From an uncultured Lachnospiraceae bacterium (GTDB taxonomy: Bacteria; Bacillota; Clostridia; Lachnospirales; Lachnospiraceae), in NCBI GenBank assembly GCA_900548905.1, contig URMK01000021.1, positions 1 to 64,000 of the forward strand: 64,000 nucleotides of DNA, read 5' to 3'. The notes beneath the pieces are model-generated. The model worked only from the letters and a program-made list of their open reading frames with translations, was not told the origin of the DNA and made no database searches. This document shows, in pieces, positions 36,201-43,189 of the stretch (the stretch's first letter is position 1; each line of letters starts with the position of its first letter). A program made the translations under genes and the position numbers.

Positions 36201-37475
36201 ATTTAACGCTTCTTGAAAAGAATCAATAGAATTAACCTCATCAAAGTTAATGGTACCAGCGATAATAAGTTCATCTTCTGTTAATGATTTTACGAAATTT
36301 TCAGAATCATTTTGTGCAATACCTTTACTTTGCAGGGTTTCATTAATTACATTTCTTTTTTGGCCGGAATCCATATTTTCGTATTTCTGGGTAGATTGAA
36401 TTGTGTTTTGTATTAATATAAGTGCATTTGAAGCACCGTTTAATACCTCTTGCTGATATGAAGTTAAATCATATCCAGAATTTTTTTGACTTGTTAAATC
36501 ATTATATACACTTTGGTAATCATTCATTGATTCCTGAATATTTGATGCGACTTCAGACTGATATTTCACATATGTTTCTAAGGAATTATTTAATTCCTGT
36601 TTTTTCTTTTGTCCTTCTTCAGTATTGTCATCAGAAAGTGATGATATTTCGGATTTTGTTTTATCCATTTCGTCTTGAACTAGGGAATATATTGCAAGAA
36701 GTGAATTTAAATCATTCTGAGATTTTGAAATATCTTGTTTTGTAATCCAATCTATGTTTGTATTCTCTTTAATTATATCTATCTGATCTTGTGATACGGT
36801 TCTGTTACCTTTTTTTGTGAGTTTTTCATACAGATCAACAGCGTCAGTTGCAACAGTTTTGCCAGCAAGTTCTTGCTCGATTTTTTTTAGGGCTATGGAA
36901 CGTTCTAATTCGTCATTTGAGGCAATTAGCTTATTATATTCATCTTGTTCTACAAGAGAAATTCCACCTACTTCGAGTTCTTTAATTTTTTCAGAGGTTT
37001 TTTCAAATTCTTTATTTAAGCTGTCTAATTCAGAGGTTATTGAATTATATGTACCTGAAGAATTTTCTAACTTATCTCTAGCATAGTCAACCGCGTGGAT
37101 TAGATTATCAAGTCCGGCGACAACTAATGACAGAATCTGACTTATGGCCCATGAGGTAAACATATTACCTACTAAAGCCAGACCTTTCATAGCTGTTTGG
37201 CCTAAAGTGGCTTTTTCTGTTAATTTCTCTAATTCATCGGTTGATTTTATATTATTTTCAACTAAGCTGACTGCAGCATTGCTGGATTCCTGCATAGTTT
37301 TGTTGAATGCAGTTATTGGAGGTACTCCGTTTTTTATTTCCGAGATGAATGCTTTTATTGACGATATATCAGTAGATGACAAAAATTTTTGTTTAAGAAA
37401 ATCAAGTTCTTTACTGAATTTATTTAAAGTTATTTTTGTTTTTCCTATATCAGTATTGACGGTTTTAAATATCAC
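33237..37475 (-). CDS. Tail tape-measure protein, C-terminal exon/part
   Basis: The 1,412-aa open frame is dominated by long coiled coils (for example KQIDKQIDSLNDQKDAAVDSL near 790) and ends in a Ser/Gly-rich region and a baseplate-binding end. It has no good start: the GTG at 37475 lacks a ribosome binding site, and the frame stays open upstream to 37535 (reading AGTLPSAFIAFKYIINLKN). It continues the protein encoded at 39354-37894 if the hairpin-rich 37536-37893 is spliced out. The stretch 35.4-37.5 kb is much more AT-rich than the rest of the gene. Confidence 0.8.
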   Translation of the reverse strand: MIFKTVNTDIGKTKITLNKFSKELDFLKQKFLSSTDISSIKAFISEIKNGVPPITAFNKTMQESSNAAVSLVENNIKSTDELEKLTEKATLGQTAMKGLALVGNMFTSWAISQILSLVVAGLDNLIHAVDYARDKLENSSGTYNSITSELDSLNKEFEKTSEKIKELEVGGISLVEQDEYNKLIASNDELERSIALKKIEQELAGKTVATDAVDLYEKLTKKGNRTVSQDQIDIIKENTNIDWITKQDISKSQNDLNSLLAIYSLVQDEMDKTKSEISSLSDDNTEEGQKKKQELNNSLETYVKYQSEVASNIQESMNDYQSVYNDLTSQKNSGYDLTSYQQEVLNGASNALILIQNTIQSTQKYENMDSGQKRNVINETLQSKGIAQNDSENFVKSLTEDELIIAGTINFDEVNSIDSFQEALNNVKKEAGTPDNSIELSISDTISQLDTKLKPAYDAIGQAYQNIFSYNDNGEELFSLDNVDLDTFSEIKKGLEEIQDAGTSIDLSSFDNLVSVLSESSSTAEEVHEAFDEMATSIISGLGEITNANYNIAITALEAMGATNAQIIAFNSLTNNTEALKEAGFDLLNANESQMWSFINEHVAAEDASQAYDLLCLKQILYNNTPLNTDEDIAKILSLADSVGFTSEQLAKLATAKASFDSAVASGDPLAISEASMALQDTRNQLQIELENYTPKVKIGSSFVPTTKQGSSANGAAGKEAADATVTAFEEQYKKLKDIRDRDKINEKQYLDTLRAMYERYFKGNEKYIDEYNKYQKEYLDGMRDLYESVISDVVKQIDKQIDSLNDQKDAAVDSLKSQQEAAKEALEAQKDAIEEQIKLIDKQIDSKQAQIDAINEENEARENAINLEKEQYELERLRNQRTEYVYSGKDKGFIYQTDTGAIRDQEQAVKEAEDQIRIADIEKEISLLEKKKEVLEEQQDAISEQIDRVDEYYEQLISNTESYWDAQIDGAEETKSRWEELQELQEEMEMNARLLSIGISQEDIENLSNDELLERVREKYLGILSDIYAGNKEMLSSLSDLTGIDVSALPSFLQDTQGYMDILSQGVDFANLNDSLGIVIDQFANVAAAAGQMTGSVIGSTGIHLGTNTDTKTSAGTGDVSFIDAVKQLEDESVPVINNVADAFAGEESSEDSSQSIVGSVNKAKAAIAGSSSGKKDSSEGSEGNGEDSGSLLEAMAAQSQAALDEETGIPAQIQKWQELNNVLSAILSNLMNIAAVISTMNATETSINSGSPLGPALAKGGISHGTRNAMVSEYNQLETIIHKNGTYEITSSPTLTDLSPGDQVLNNSQTLALIRKKREASARGTNGVFLGDTHSVLSSVPELQLHNTILDNSLASMASMQLLGNDNKNSLINVSIGDVILENVQNADTLSKQIVMRLPTQIKQELSKRG

Positions 37476-37535
37476 ACTATTTTTTAAGTTAATAATATAC
37501 TTGAAAGCAATAAAGGCAGAAGGTAAAGTTCCTGC

Positions 37536-37893
37536 CTAATAATTTCACTGTATTGCTCAGTGCTAGTCTCGAATGTCTATTTAAACAGCATCGTTTCATA
37601 TACTGCTTATGAGGATGTCATTACTGTGGGGATTCCGCTCAGATGAGACGGCTTTCCTGCTGACCAAATGAAACTCACGCATTTTTACAAACCTGAAATT
37701 GTCACCAGTGACAGGAGAGTAGCAGAGTATTAACATTTTTCCCAGGCATAGAATTATTAACTATGCGCCTATTCAGGCCATATACCTCATTTAGCTTGAT
37801 GTATTGCATCAAGTGTAATATCTAAAACTTATCTTTGATAAGAAACTTTATTACTGTCGGCATATTTTTTATGAGGATTAACATTTTAACCCT
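37536..37893 (-). ncRNA. Candidate self-splicing intron (group I-like) in the tape-measure gene
   Basis: On the minus strand the upstream exon ends TGTCGGT, which pairs with GCCGACA 29 nt into the interval, the last U facing a G as in group I P1 helices. Six or more hairpins follow (CTTATC/GATAAG, CTTGATG/CATCAAG, GCCT/AGGC, GCATAG/CTATGC, CACTG/CAGTG), as well as GCAGGAAA and TTCGAGACTA, which resemble the conserved P and R elements. Cutting at 37893/37536 leaves the interval ending in G and joins both frames exactly. I could not find the TAGTC partner expected for P7, so the class is uncertain. Confidence 0.5.
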
Positions 37894-39354
37894 ACCGACA
37901 TTTTTTATCCCGGCTAATAATCCGCCAGCGACAGCAAGCGAACCTGCCGGACCAAGAAAATCGGTCAGTTTATTAACCATTTCCAATAAGGAATTCAAAG
38001 CATTGATGCCTGATATAATAGCATCTGAATTAGCGATATTCCCAACCGTATCCGTCCAGGTATTGGAAAGCCGGTTGAGGCTGCCTTCCCAGCTGTCTGC
38101 TGAACTCATGGCAGCTTCCATAGCGCTGCCGCTGCCTGCGGCATAGTCTGTAAGCATCTGATCAAAGGAACTCATATTTTGAAGAAGGGCGTCTAATTCT
38201 TCTGACTGTTCACTTCCTCCGATAGAAGTAAGAAGTTCTCCTTTTAAGGAATCGGAGTCTCCCAACTGGTTATAGGCATCTGATAAATCCCTGAGAATGG
38301 AAATAGGATCCCGAAGCTGTTCCGAACCATCGACCATTTCTGTCATGGAAACATGGACGGCATTTAAGGTGTCAACAACATCCGATGATGTGGTATCCTG
38401 TAAATTGCTGAGAATAGAGCTGATACTGTTGCCTATTTCGTTTCCGGATCCATGTGTGACAGAGCCGATAGTCCCTATCATGGCCGATAGTTCTTCCACT
38501 GTAACACGATAGCCGGATGCAGCAGTTCCAATAGTACTCATTGCTTCTGCCAAGTTGTTCAGAGAAATATTATTATGAGTTGCGATGCTGGTCTGTCCAT
38601 CAAGGACTTCATTGAGTCTTTTTGCCTCACCATTAAATTTATAGGCCGCGTTTAAAGCCAATATATATTTGTCGGCTGTTTCAGCGGTCATGTTTCCGGC
38701 TGTTTGGGCAAGAAGAGATTGTTCAGCCAAATTTTTTCCCTGATCTCCAGTATAACCGGAGTCAGCCATTTTCTTTACGCCGGATAAATAATCAGATGCT
38801 TTTTTCCCATAGGTGCTGGCAGTTTCAAAAGAGGAATTACCAAGCTGTTGTAACTGATTTTTTGTCAGATTTCCTGTTTTCCCAATATCAGTGAGAAGGG
38901 TATCAATACCTTTAAGTTCTTTTATAGATTCCTGCACCTGAGTTTTGATTCTATCTTTAATATTCCATTCGGATAGTTTGCTCATAGCGCCTTTAAAGAT
39001 ATCACCTAAATTTTTACCGGCTTTTCCGGTTACAGTTGCCTCCTCTGTTATCTCCGAAAGATTTTTTTTTAAGTTGGACGGAGCAGGATCATCATCTATT
39101 TTAGTGATTGTTTTCCCTAAGTCAATAAGCTTTGTATTTAGTTCATCACTTATTTCAGCAACGCTTTCCAAAGATTGCTTTAGGTTGGCTTGCTGTTCCA
39201 GTACTTTTTCATCAATTTTTACGTTGAGTTTGATTTGACTTTGTTTTTGCAGCCTTTTTTGCATAGTTGCTAACTGTTGTCTGATTTTTTTCTCAGATTT
39301 TGTTTCGTCCAGTGCAGCTATTAAAAGTAAGCGTTTGTCATTTTCCATAAACAC
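37822..39354 (-). CDS. Tail tape-measure protein, N-terminal exon/part (TP901 family)
   Basis: The 510-aa frame has the TP901-type tape-measure core: LAEQSLLAQTAGNMTAETAD, LNEVLDGQTSIATHNNISL, ELSAMIGTIGSVTHGSGNEI and SWEGSLNRLSNTWTDTVGNI. Genuine homology seems to end at GGLLAGIKNVG; the remaining 23 residues are read from the intervening hairpin region. Joined to the downstream frame it gives a protein of about 1,919 residues, implying a long tail. AGGAGGTGTTT precedes the ATG. Confidence 0.82.
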   Translation of the reverse strand: MFMENDKRLLLIAALDETKSEKKIRQQLATMQKRLQKQSQIKLNVKIDEKVLEQQANLKQSLESVAEISDELNTKLIDLGKTITKIDDDPAPSNLKKNLSEITEEATVTGKAGKNLGDIFKGAMSKLSEWNIKDRIKTQVQESIKELKGIDTLLTDIGKTGNLTKNQLQQLGNSSFETASTYGKKASDYLSGVKKMADSGYTGDQGKNLAEQSLLAQTAGNMTAETADKYILALNAAYKFNGEAKRLNEVLDGQTSIATHNNISLNNLAEAMSTIGTAASGYRVTVEELSAMIGTIGSVTHGSGNEIGNSISSILSNLQDTTSSDVVDTLNAVHVSMTEMVDGSEQLRDPISILRDLSDAYNQLGDSDSLKGELLTSIGGSEQSEELDALLQNMSSFDQMLTDYAAGSGSAMEAAMSSADSWEGSLNRLSNTWTDTVGNIANSDAIISGINALNSLLEMVNKLTDFLGPAGSLAVAGGLLAGIKNVGRVKMLILIKNMPTVIKFLIKDKF

Positions 39355-39384
39355 CTCCTGTTTTGGAGTACGAATCGTGCCGGT

Positions 39385-39678
39385 TTATTTTGCTGCTTCC
39401 ATTTCCCGAAGCTTCTGGGCATCATCGTGTATCTTTTCATACATTTTATCCTTGAAATCAGGGGCTGCCGTCATTTCTTCCATAAACTTCAGTACGGTTT
39501 CCATATTCTCACCGGTGAGTTTATTCTGTATGTCTGTGGTGTCTCCCAGAAGGGCGTGAACCAGATCTGCCAGCTCTTTTATATTGCTGCTGATATCCGC
39601 CCCATTAATAATCAAAAGCGTCAATGCATCCCTGCGCAGTTTCCTTAATTTCAGATAGTTCTTCATTTTTGTTATCAT
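39385..39678 (-). CDS. Small tail-operon protein, possible tail assembly chaperone
   Basis: The 97-aa protein (MITKMKNYLKLRKLRRDALT) is helical and lies directly before the tape-measure gene, the place where siphophages encode tail assembly chaperones. No slippery frameshift sequence with a long extension is evident. Assignment rests on position only. Confidence 0.5.
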   Translation of the reverse strand: MITKMKNYLKLRKLRRDALTLLIINGADISSNIKELADLVHALLGDTTDIQNKLTGENMETVLKFMEEMTAAPDFKDKMYEKIHDDAQKLREMEAAK

Positions 39679-39729
39679 AAATTTACCTCATTATTTTCTG
39701 TTTATTCTATTTCCAGTTGCCGCCGCCCG

Positions 39730-40026
39730 TCACCGCAGCTGTTCAATTGCCTGTTTAACCTTATCATATCCCACCATGGATCCCATCCAGTTAGCGATTC
39801 CCATGAGCGGTACATAGATAATATTCAGCCAGGTAAACGGAATGCCGGAGCCGATATAATACAGAATCATTCCCCCGCATCCCACAACCAATGCAATTAC
39901 CAGTACTACGATATTGGACGCATAGCTGACATGCTGCTCATCCAGAAACTTTTTTACCGCTTCGGTTACGGTTGCCGTTAAAACGGCGAAAGACATCAGT
40001 AAAAAGAGAAAGTCAGTACCATTCAT
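39730..40026 (-). CDS. Small membrane protein of the tail operon
   Basis: The 98-aa protein has two or three hydrophobic helices (FLFLLMSFAVLTATVTEAV, NIVVLVIALVVGCGGMILYY, IPFTWLNIIYVPLMGIANW) and a basic end. It could be a holin-like or membrane-anchoring protein. Its place between tail genes, far from the endolysin, makes a lysis role less certain. Confidence 0.55.
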   Translation of the reverse strand: MNGTDFLFLLMSFAVLTATVTEAVKKFLDEQHVSYASNIVVLVIALVVGCGGMILYYIGSGIPFTWLNIIYVPLMGIANWMGSMVGYDKVKQAIEQLR

Positions 40027-40030
40027 ATAA

Positions 40031-40309
40031 TCACTCCCATCCGGCAGAACTGCTGTTGCCCCTGCCTGCTTCTGTTGCCGCCTGTCCGTTATCCGGCCTG
40101 TTTTCCAGCCAGTATTTCCAGGCCACCTTGGTTTCCGGAATAAAATAAAAGGCTATCAGCTTGCCGCCGTAGCCTTCATCGATCCAAACGGGCTGGACGC
40201 CCAGCTTGGCGTAGGTTATGATCTGCCTGATATTACAGATCCTGCATAAATTGGTTTTTCCATAAACTTCCGTTACGTCTTCAAAGGTTTTATATTTGAT
40301 GTTGTCCAT
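40031..40309 (-). CDS. Small tail-operon protein, unknown function
   Basis: I take the start MDNIKYKTFEDVTEVYGKTN at 40309, after an AAAAGGAG that is unusually close to the ATG; the longer open frame upstream overlaps a perfect hairpin and is not protein-like. The 92-residue product has LCRICNIRQIITYAKLGVQP and a Gly/Ala-rich tail. It starts 4 nt before the membrane protein gene. No family recognised. Confidence 0.5.
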   Translation of the reverse strand: MDNIKYKTFEDVTEVYGKTNLCRICNIRQIITYAKLGVQPVWIDEGYGGKLIAFYFIPETKVAWKYWLENRPDNGQAATEAGRGNSSSAGWE

Positions 40310-40391
40310 CTCCTTTTCGTAAAAAATAGGGATGCATGACCCACAAAAAAATATTGTGAGTGCAGGCATCCCTGTCGCAGTTGTCCGGCCC

Positions 40392-40447
40392 TTCCCGGTA
40401 CAACGTACCGATACTGCGTTCACAATATGGGTACGTTGTACCGGGAA
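40392..40447 (-). terminator. Perfect 18-bp hairpin after the tail-tube gene
   Basis: TTCCCGGTACAACGTACC (40392-40409) and its exact complement (40430-40447) flank a 20-nt loop. Outer bases continue the stem (GTCCGG/CCGGAC) after a small internal loop. It lies about 100 nt after the stop of the probable tail-tube gene; a second hairpin (AGGGATGC/GCATCCCT) and a U-rich stretch follow. It likely reduces read-through or protects the upstream mRNA, so that the tube protein is made in excess. Confidence 0.7.
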
Positions 40448-40548
40448 AAACCGGACAGCCGCCGCTGTCAATTCACAATATCTATAATAGATCCGATACG
40501 GATAAAAGAAGGGGGGAGCCGGACTCCCTCCCTTCTTCCCGGGGCAGA

Positions 40549-41283
40549 TTATTCCGCTTCGTCGGAGATTTCCACGATTTCCGCAAAGTTGCCGTCCTTG
40601 TCCTCCAGAAGGTCGAAGGTCATGGTAATGCTGGCAGGATCACCGGCGGAAGACTGGGAAAGAGAGAAGTTTCTCTGAGGCTGTGCCTTGTAGAAAATCA
40701 TCTTATAAGGTGTCAGTACCTCGTTGTCATCCTTTTCAACCGTGTCCATCGTGATGTAGTAAGCCTTCGGCAGCTTGCCGTTATTGATGGCAATACGCTT
40801 CACACCGCTTGCCTTTGTGGCAACATAGCCTACTTCATATTCGCTGCCTGTTTTGATCTCTGCTTCGGAAGCAGCGGTAAAGGTGTTGTCGGCAAAAGTA
40901 CCTTCGATTTCTTTTCCTGCAAAATCGCCTGCATTGTATACAAATACACTGCCGGGCATAGCATTTGCGGGAACCTTCAGGCTGCCGTCCGCATCTGCTT
41001 TCACTACGGTTCTTTCCGGGTAGGCGGCATCTGTTTCAATTACGCCTCCGGAGATCAGGGAGTACAGCTCAAACGGATAAACCTGTGCTTCAATGGTAAT
41101 GGTGCCTTCGATAGGGTTTGCGAAAGCGATTCTTTTTACGCCTTTTGCCGTTGCATATACGGACTCACCGGTCAGTGCCTGGGTAGTCGTATTGGCGGTT
41201 TCGAAGAAAAGTACGGGTTTTCTGTCAAGGGAACGAATATCTACATCACAAACCTGTCTGTTAGCTTTATTAATACTGGGCAT
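40549..41283 (-). CDS. Probable major tail-tube protein
   Basis: The 244-aa protein (MPSINKANRQVCDVDIRSLD) has a tail-tube-like organisation: beta-rich ends and a central variable domain; ITIEAQVYPFELYSLISGG and ASITMTFDLLEDKDGNFAEI are phrases typical of Firmicute tail proteins. It precedes the chaperone-like and tape-measure genes and is followed by a strong hairpin, consistent with a highly expressed structural subunit. No sheath gene is present beside it, so the tail should be non-contractile. Confidence 0.65.
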   Translation of the reverse strand: MPSINKANRQVCDVDIRSLDRKPVLFFETANTTTQALTGESVYATAKGVKRIAFANPIEGTITIEAQVYPFELYSLISGGVIETDAAYPERTVVKADADGSLKVPANAMPGSVFVYNAGDFAGKEIEGTFADNTFTAASEAEIKTGSEYEVGYVATKASGVKRIAINNGKLPKAYYITMDTVEKDDNEVLTPYKMIFYKAQPQRNFSLSQSSAGDPASITMTFDLLEDKDGNFAEIVEISDEAE

Positions 41284-41336
41284 AATAATCCTCCTGAATT
41301 TTTAATAGTATGGGTCCGATGGTTTTCGGACTGTTA

Positions 41337-42155
41337 TTACGGCTTGATACAATCAAACCATTGTGTGAAATCGACCTTGTTATCCTTGTTTCCCCATGCG
41401 GCGACGGACATTTTGAGTACGTCAAAAACAGTGTTTTGCTGCATGCGTGCAAACAGGTCGTATACCTGGTAAACCGTTAAATCCCAGATGTTCAGAATAT
41501 TGATGGAGCTGTGGCAGGCCGAAACCGCTGAGATAATATTGGGAAGCTCCAGTTTGGGATCGCTTTTTGCTTTTTTTTCCCTGCCTTTTTTCCTGCTATT
41601 CAGTTTTTCAATAATTTTGGCCGCCGCCTGATTTTTGGCATGAGAGGTATCCATGGTGTTCGGGGATATCGCATTCAGCTGCAGGATTACACTCTCAATT
41701 TCGGGAAGCAGCTGGGGGGAGATGATGCCGGAGGGCGTATCCGTTTCTTTTCCATAAACTACAAAAGCATGGTCCCTCGGTGAAAAAGAAAGGGGGTCAC
41801 ATATAAAGAAGGAGAGTGCCTGTTCCAGCTGTTCCAGGATTCGGGAATCGAAGCTGAAAATGTCCAGAGCCGCGATGCGTACTTTGTCCTGCTCCGGCAT
41901 CCGGTCATATTCATCGCGGATTTTCAGGATAAGCTGCTTTTCTGTCTCCGGGTAACCGGTAAAATAGCTTTCCCCCAGATCATCCAAATTTTTATAATAA
42001 GAAGCGGTATCTAAGAGCAGCATGGACAAATACATATTATAGGTACAAAATTTTTGCGGCAGGGAATCAATTTCCCTGAGAGTGGGAGAGTGTACACTGC
42101 ACAGATTCAGTTTCAGTGCAGATGGACTTATCAATTGGCTGTAATCGAGATTCAT
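41337..42155 (-). CDS. Tail-operon protein, unknown function
   Basis: The 272-aa protein (MNLDYSQLISPSALKLNLCS) is mostly alpha-helical with a central basic stretch KKGREKKAKSDPK. The N-terminal half shows LLDTASYYKNLDDLGESYF, the C-terminal half ISAVSACHSSINILNIWDLT. It lies between the tube gene and a possible completion gene. No family recognised; it may be a tail-completion or regulatory protein. Confidence 0.5.
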   Translation of the reverse strand: MNLDYSQLISPSALKLNLCSVHSPTLREIDSLPQKFCTYNMYLSMLLLDTASYYKNLDDLGESYFTGYPETEKQLILKIRDEYDRMPEQDKVRIAALDIFSFDSRILEQLEQALSFFICDPLSFSPRDHAFVVYGKETDTPSGIISPQLLPEIESVILQLNAISPNTMDTSHAKNQAAAKIIEKLNSRKKGREKKAKSDPKLELPNIISAVSACHSSINILNIWDLTVYQVYDLFARMQQNTVFDVLKMSVAAWGNKDNKVDFTQWFDCIKP

Positions 42156-42157
42156 GC

Positions 42158-42637
42158 TTATCCCTTCGTTTTAAAATCAGGTACGGTAAATATCATCTGC
42201 CTGCCATAATAGCGGTTATCCAGCACATTGCTGGTTACGGATTCCAGGCGCAGCTGTCCGATGCCGAACTGGCTGGAAGCATGCAGCTTTCGCTCAATCA
42301 TATCAGCAAGGATATCGGGCCTTGTACCAAGATATCCGTCTTTTTCATACTGCATTTGGGTAAGAGGGCTGTAAGACCATACGGTGATTTTCATATCCTT
42401 TATCATACCGGTAGGGATCTGCGGAACATCCACCTCAAAACAAAGGCAGGTTCCGTTATCAGCCTGTGTGTTTATATAGAGATAAGGGAAAATCCGGCTG
42501 TAGAGAAGGCTGTCTGCTTCCTCCTGCGTAAACTCCTCTTTATTGAGCAAAAGTCCGCAGATATCGGCATCTTCCGTCAACATGGACAGCAGTCTGGTTT
42601 TGTATAAACCGATATCATTAATGATGGATTTTTTCAT
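42158..42637 (-). CDS. Possible tail completion/terminator protein
   Basis: The 159-aa protein (MKKSIINDIGLYKTRLLSML) has the mix of an N-terminal helix and central beta strands seen in tail terminator proteins, with CLCFEVDVPQIPTGMIKDMK. Its stop is 2 nt from the next start, so the two are coupled. The assignment rests on position upstream of the tube gene. Confidence 0.5.
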   Translation of the reverse strand: MKKSIINDIGLYKTRLLSMLTEDADICGLLLNKEEFTQEEADSLLYSRIFPYLYINTQADNGTCLCFEVDVPQIPTGMIKDMKITVWSYSPLTQMQYEKDGYLGTRPDILADMIERKLHASSQFGIGQLRLESVTSNVLDNRYYGRQMIFTVPDFKTKG

Positions 42638-42664
42638 AAGCGTTTCTGGTTTCCTTTACTAATT

Positions 42665-42850
42665 TTACTGACAGGTACAGCGGGTAACTAAACGGCGGTA
42701 CCGGGTAAGCAGGCTGACTGCGTTTTCGGATTCTGTCAAATAATAGGTACGTCTGTGGCGGGCAACCGTATGGTGGATATCACCTTCGGGACCGGGACGC
42801 ACGCCGTTTGCTTCCAGATAATTTTTTTCCTTGCGGGAAATTCTGATAAT
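42665..42850 (-). CDS. Small phage-like protein with an apparently non-canonical start
   Basis: The minus-strand frame from 42850 reads IIRISRKEKNYLEANGVRPG and ends LLTRYRRLVTRCTCQ (about 61 residues). Its codons and the basic helical start look genuine, and similar short proteins occur in Lachnospiraceae phage tail operons. No ATG, GTG or TTG lies at a sensible place; an ATT at 42850 with AGAAGG upstream is the best candidate. It may instead have lost its start. Confidence 0.45.
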   Translation of the reverse strand: MIRISRKEKNYLEANGVRPGPEGDIHHTVARHRRTYYLTESENAVSLLTRYRRLVTRCTCQ

Positions 42851-42892
42851 GGTAAAAACCTTCTTTCTTATTTTTTTTCCGGAAAAGGAGTG

Positions 42893-42930
42893 GCCGGCGG
42901 CAATCCCGTCAGAATGACAGCGCCGCCGGC
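42893..42930 (-). terminator. Hairpin after the polymerase-like gene
   Basis: GCCGGCGGC (42893-42901) pairs with GCCGCCGGC (42922-42930). It lies in the roughly 340-nt gap between the polymerase-like gene and the tail genes; another hairpin CGGCTGTG/CACAGCCG is near 42953-42978. No long T-run follows, so it may be a processing or attenuation element. No promoter-like sequence is obvious here. Confidence 0.5.
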
Positions 42931-43189
42931 TCAGATGTGAAGAGGATAGTACGGCTGTGTAAGGGCGGCACAGCCGGAATCTATGTAAGCTTTAAAGCCG
43001 GCAATGTATGAGGACAAGATGAGATATCATAAACTCTGTGGAATCGCCTGTATTCCCGTTTCCTGCGCAGTGGGAAATGGTTTGAGAGCCGGTTACTCTC
43101 TCATAATAAACACGCTAAAAAGGGGGCCGGAAGCTGAAAAAAACAATAAAAATCGAACACCTGTTCCGTATTTTTGGATGCGTTATCAT

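Noticed and set aside
37476..37821. Insertion sequence or group II intron between the tape-measure parts
   Set aside because: No transposase, terminal repeats or target duplication; no GUGYG start or domain V-like sequence.
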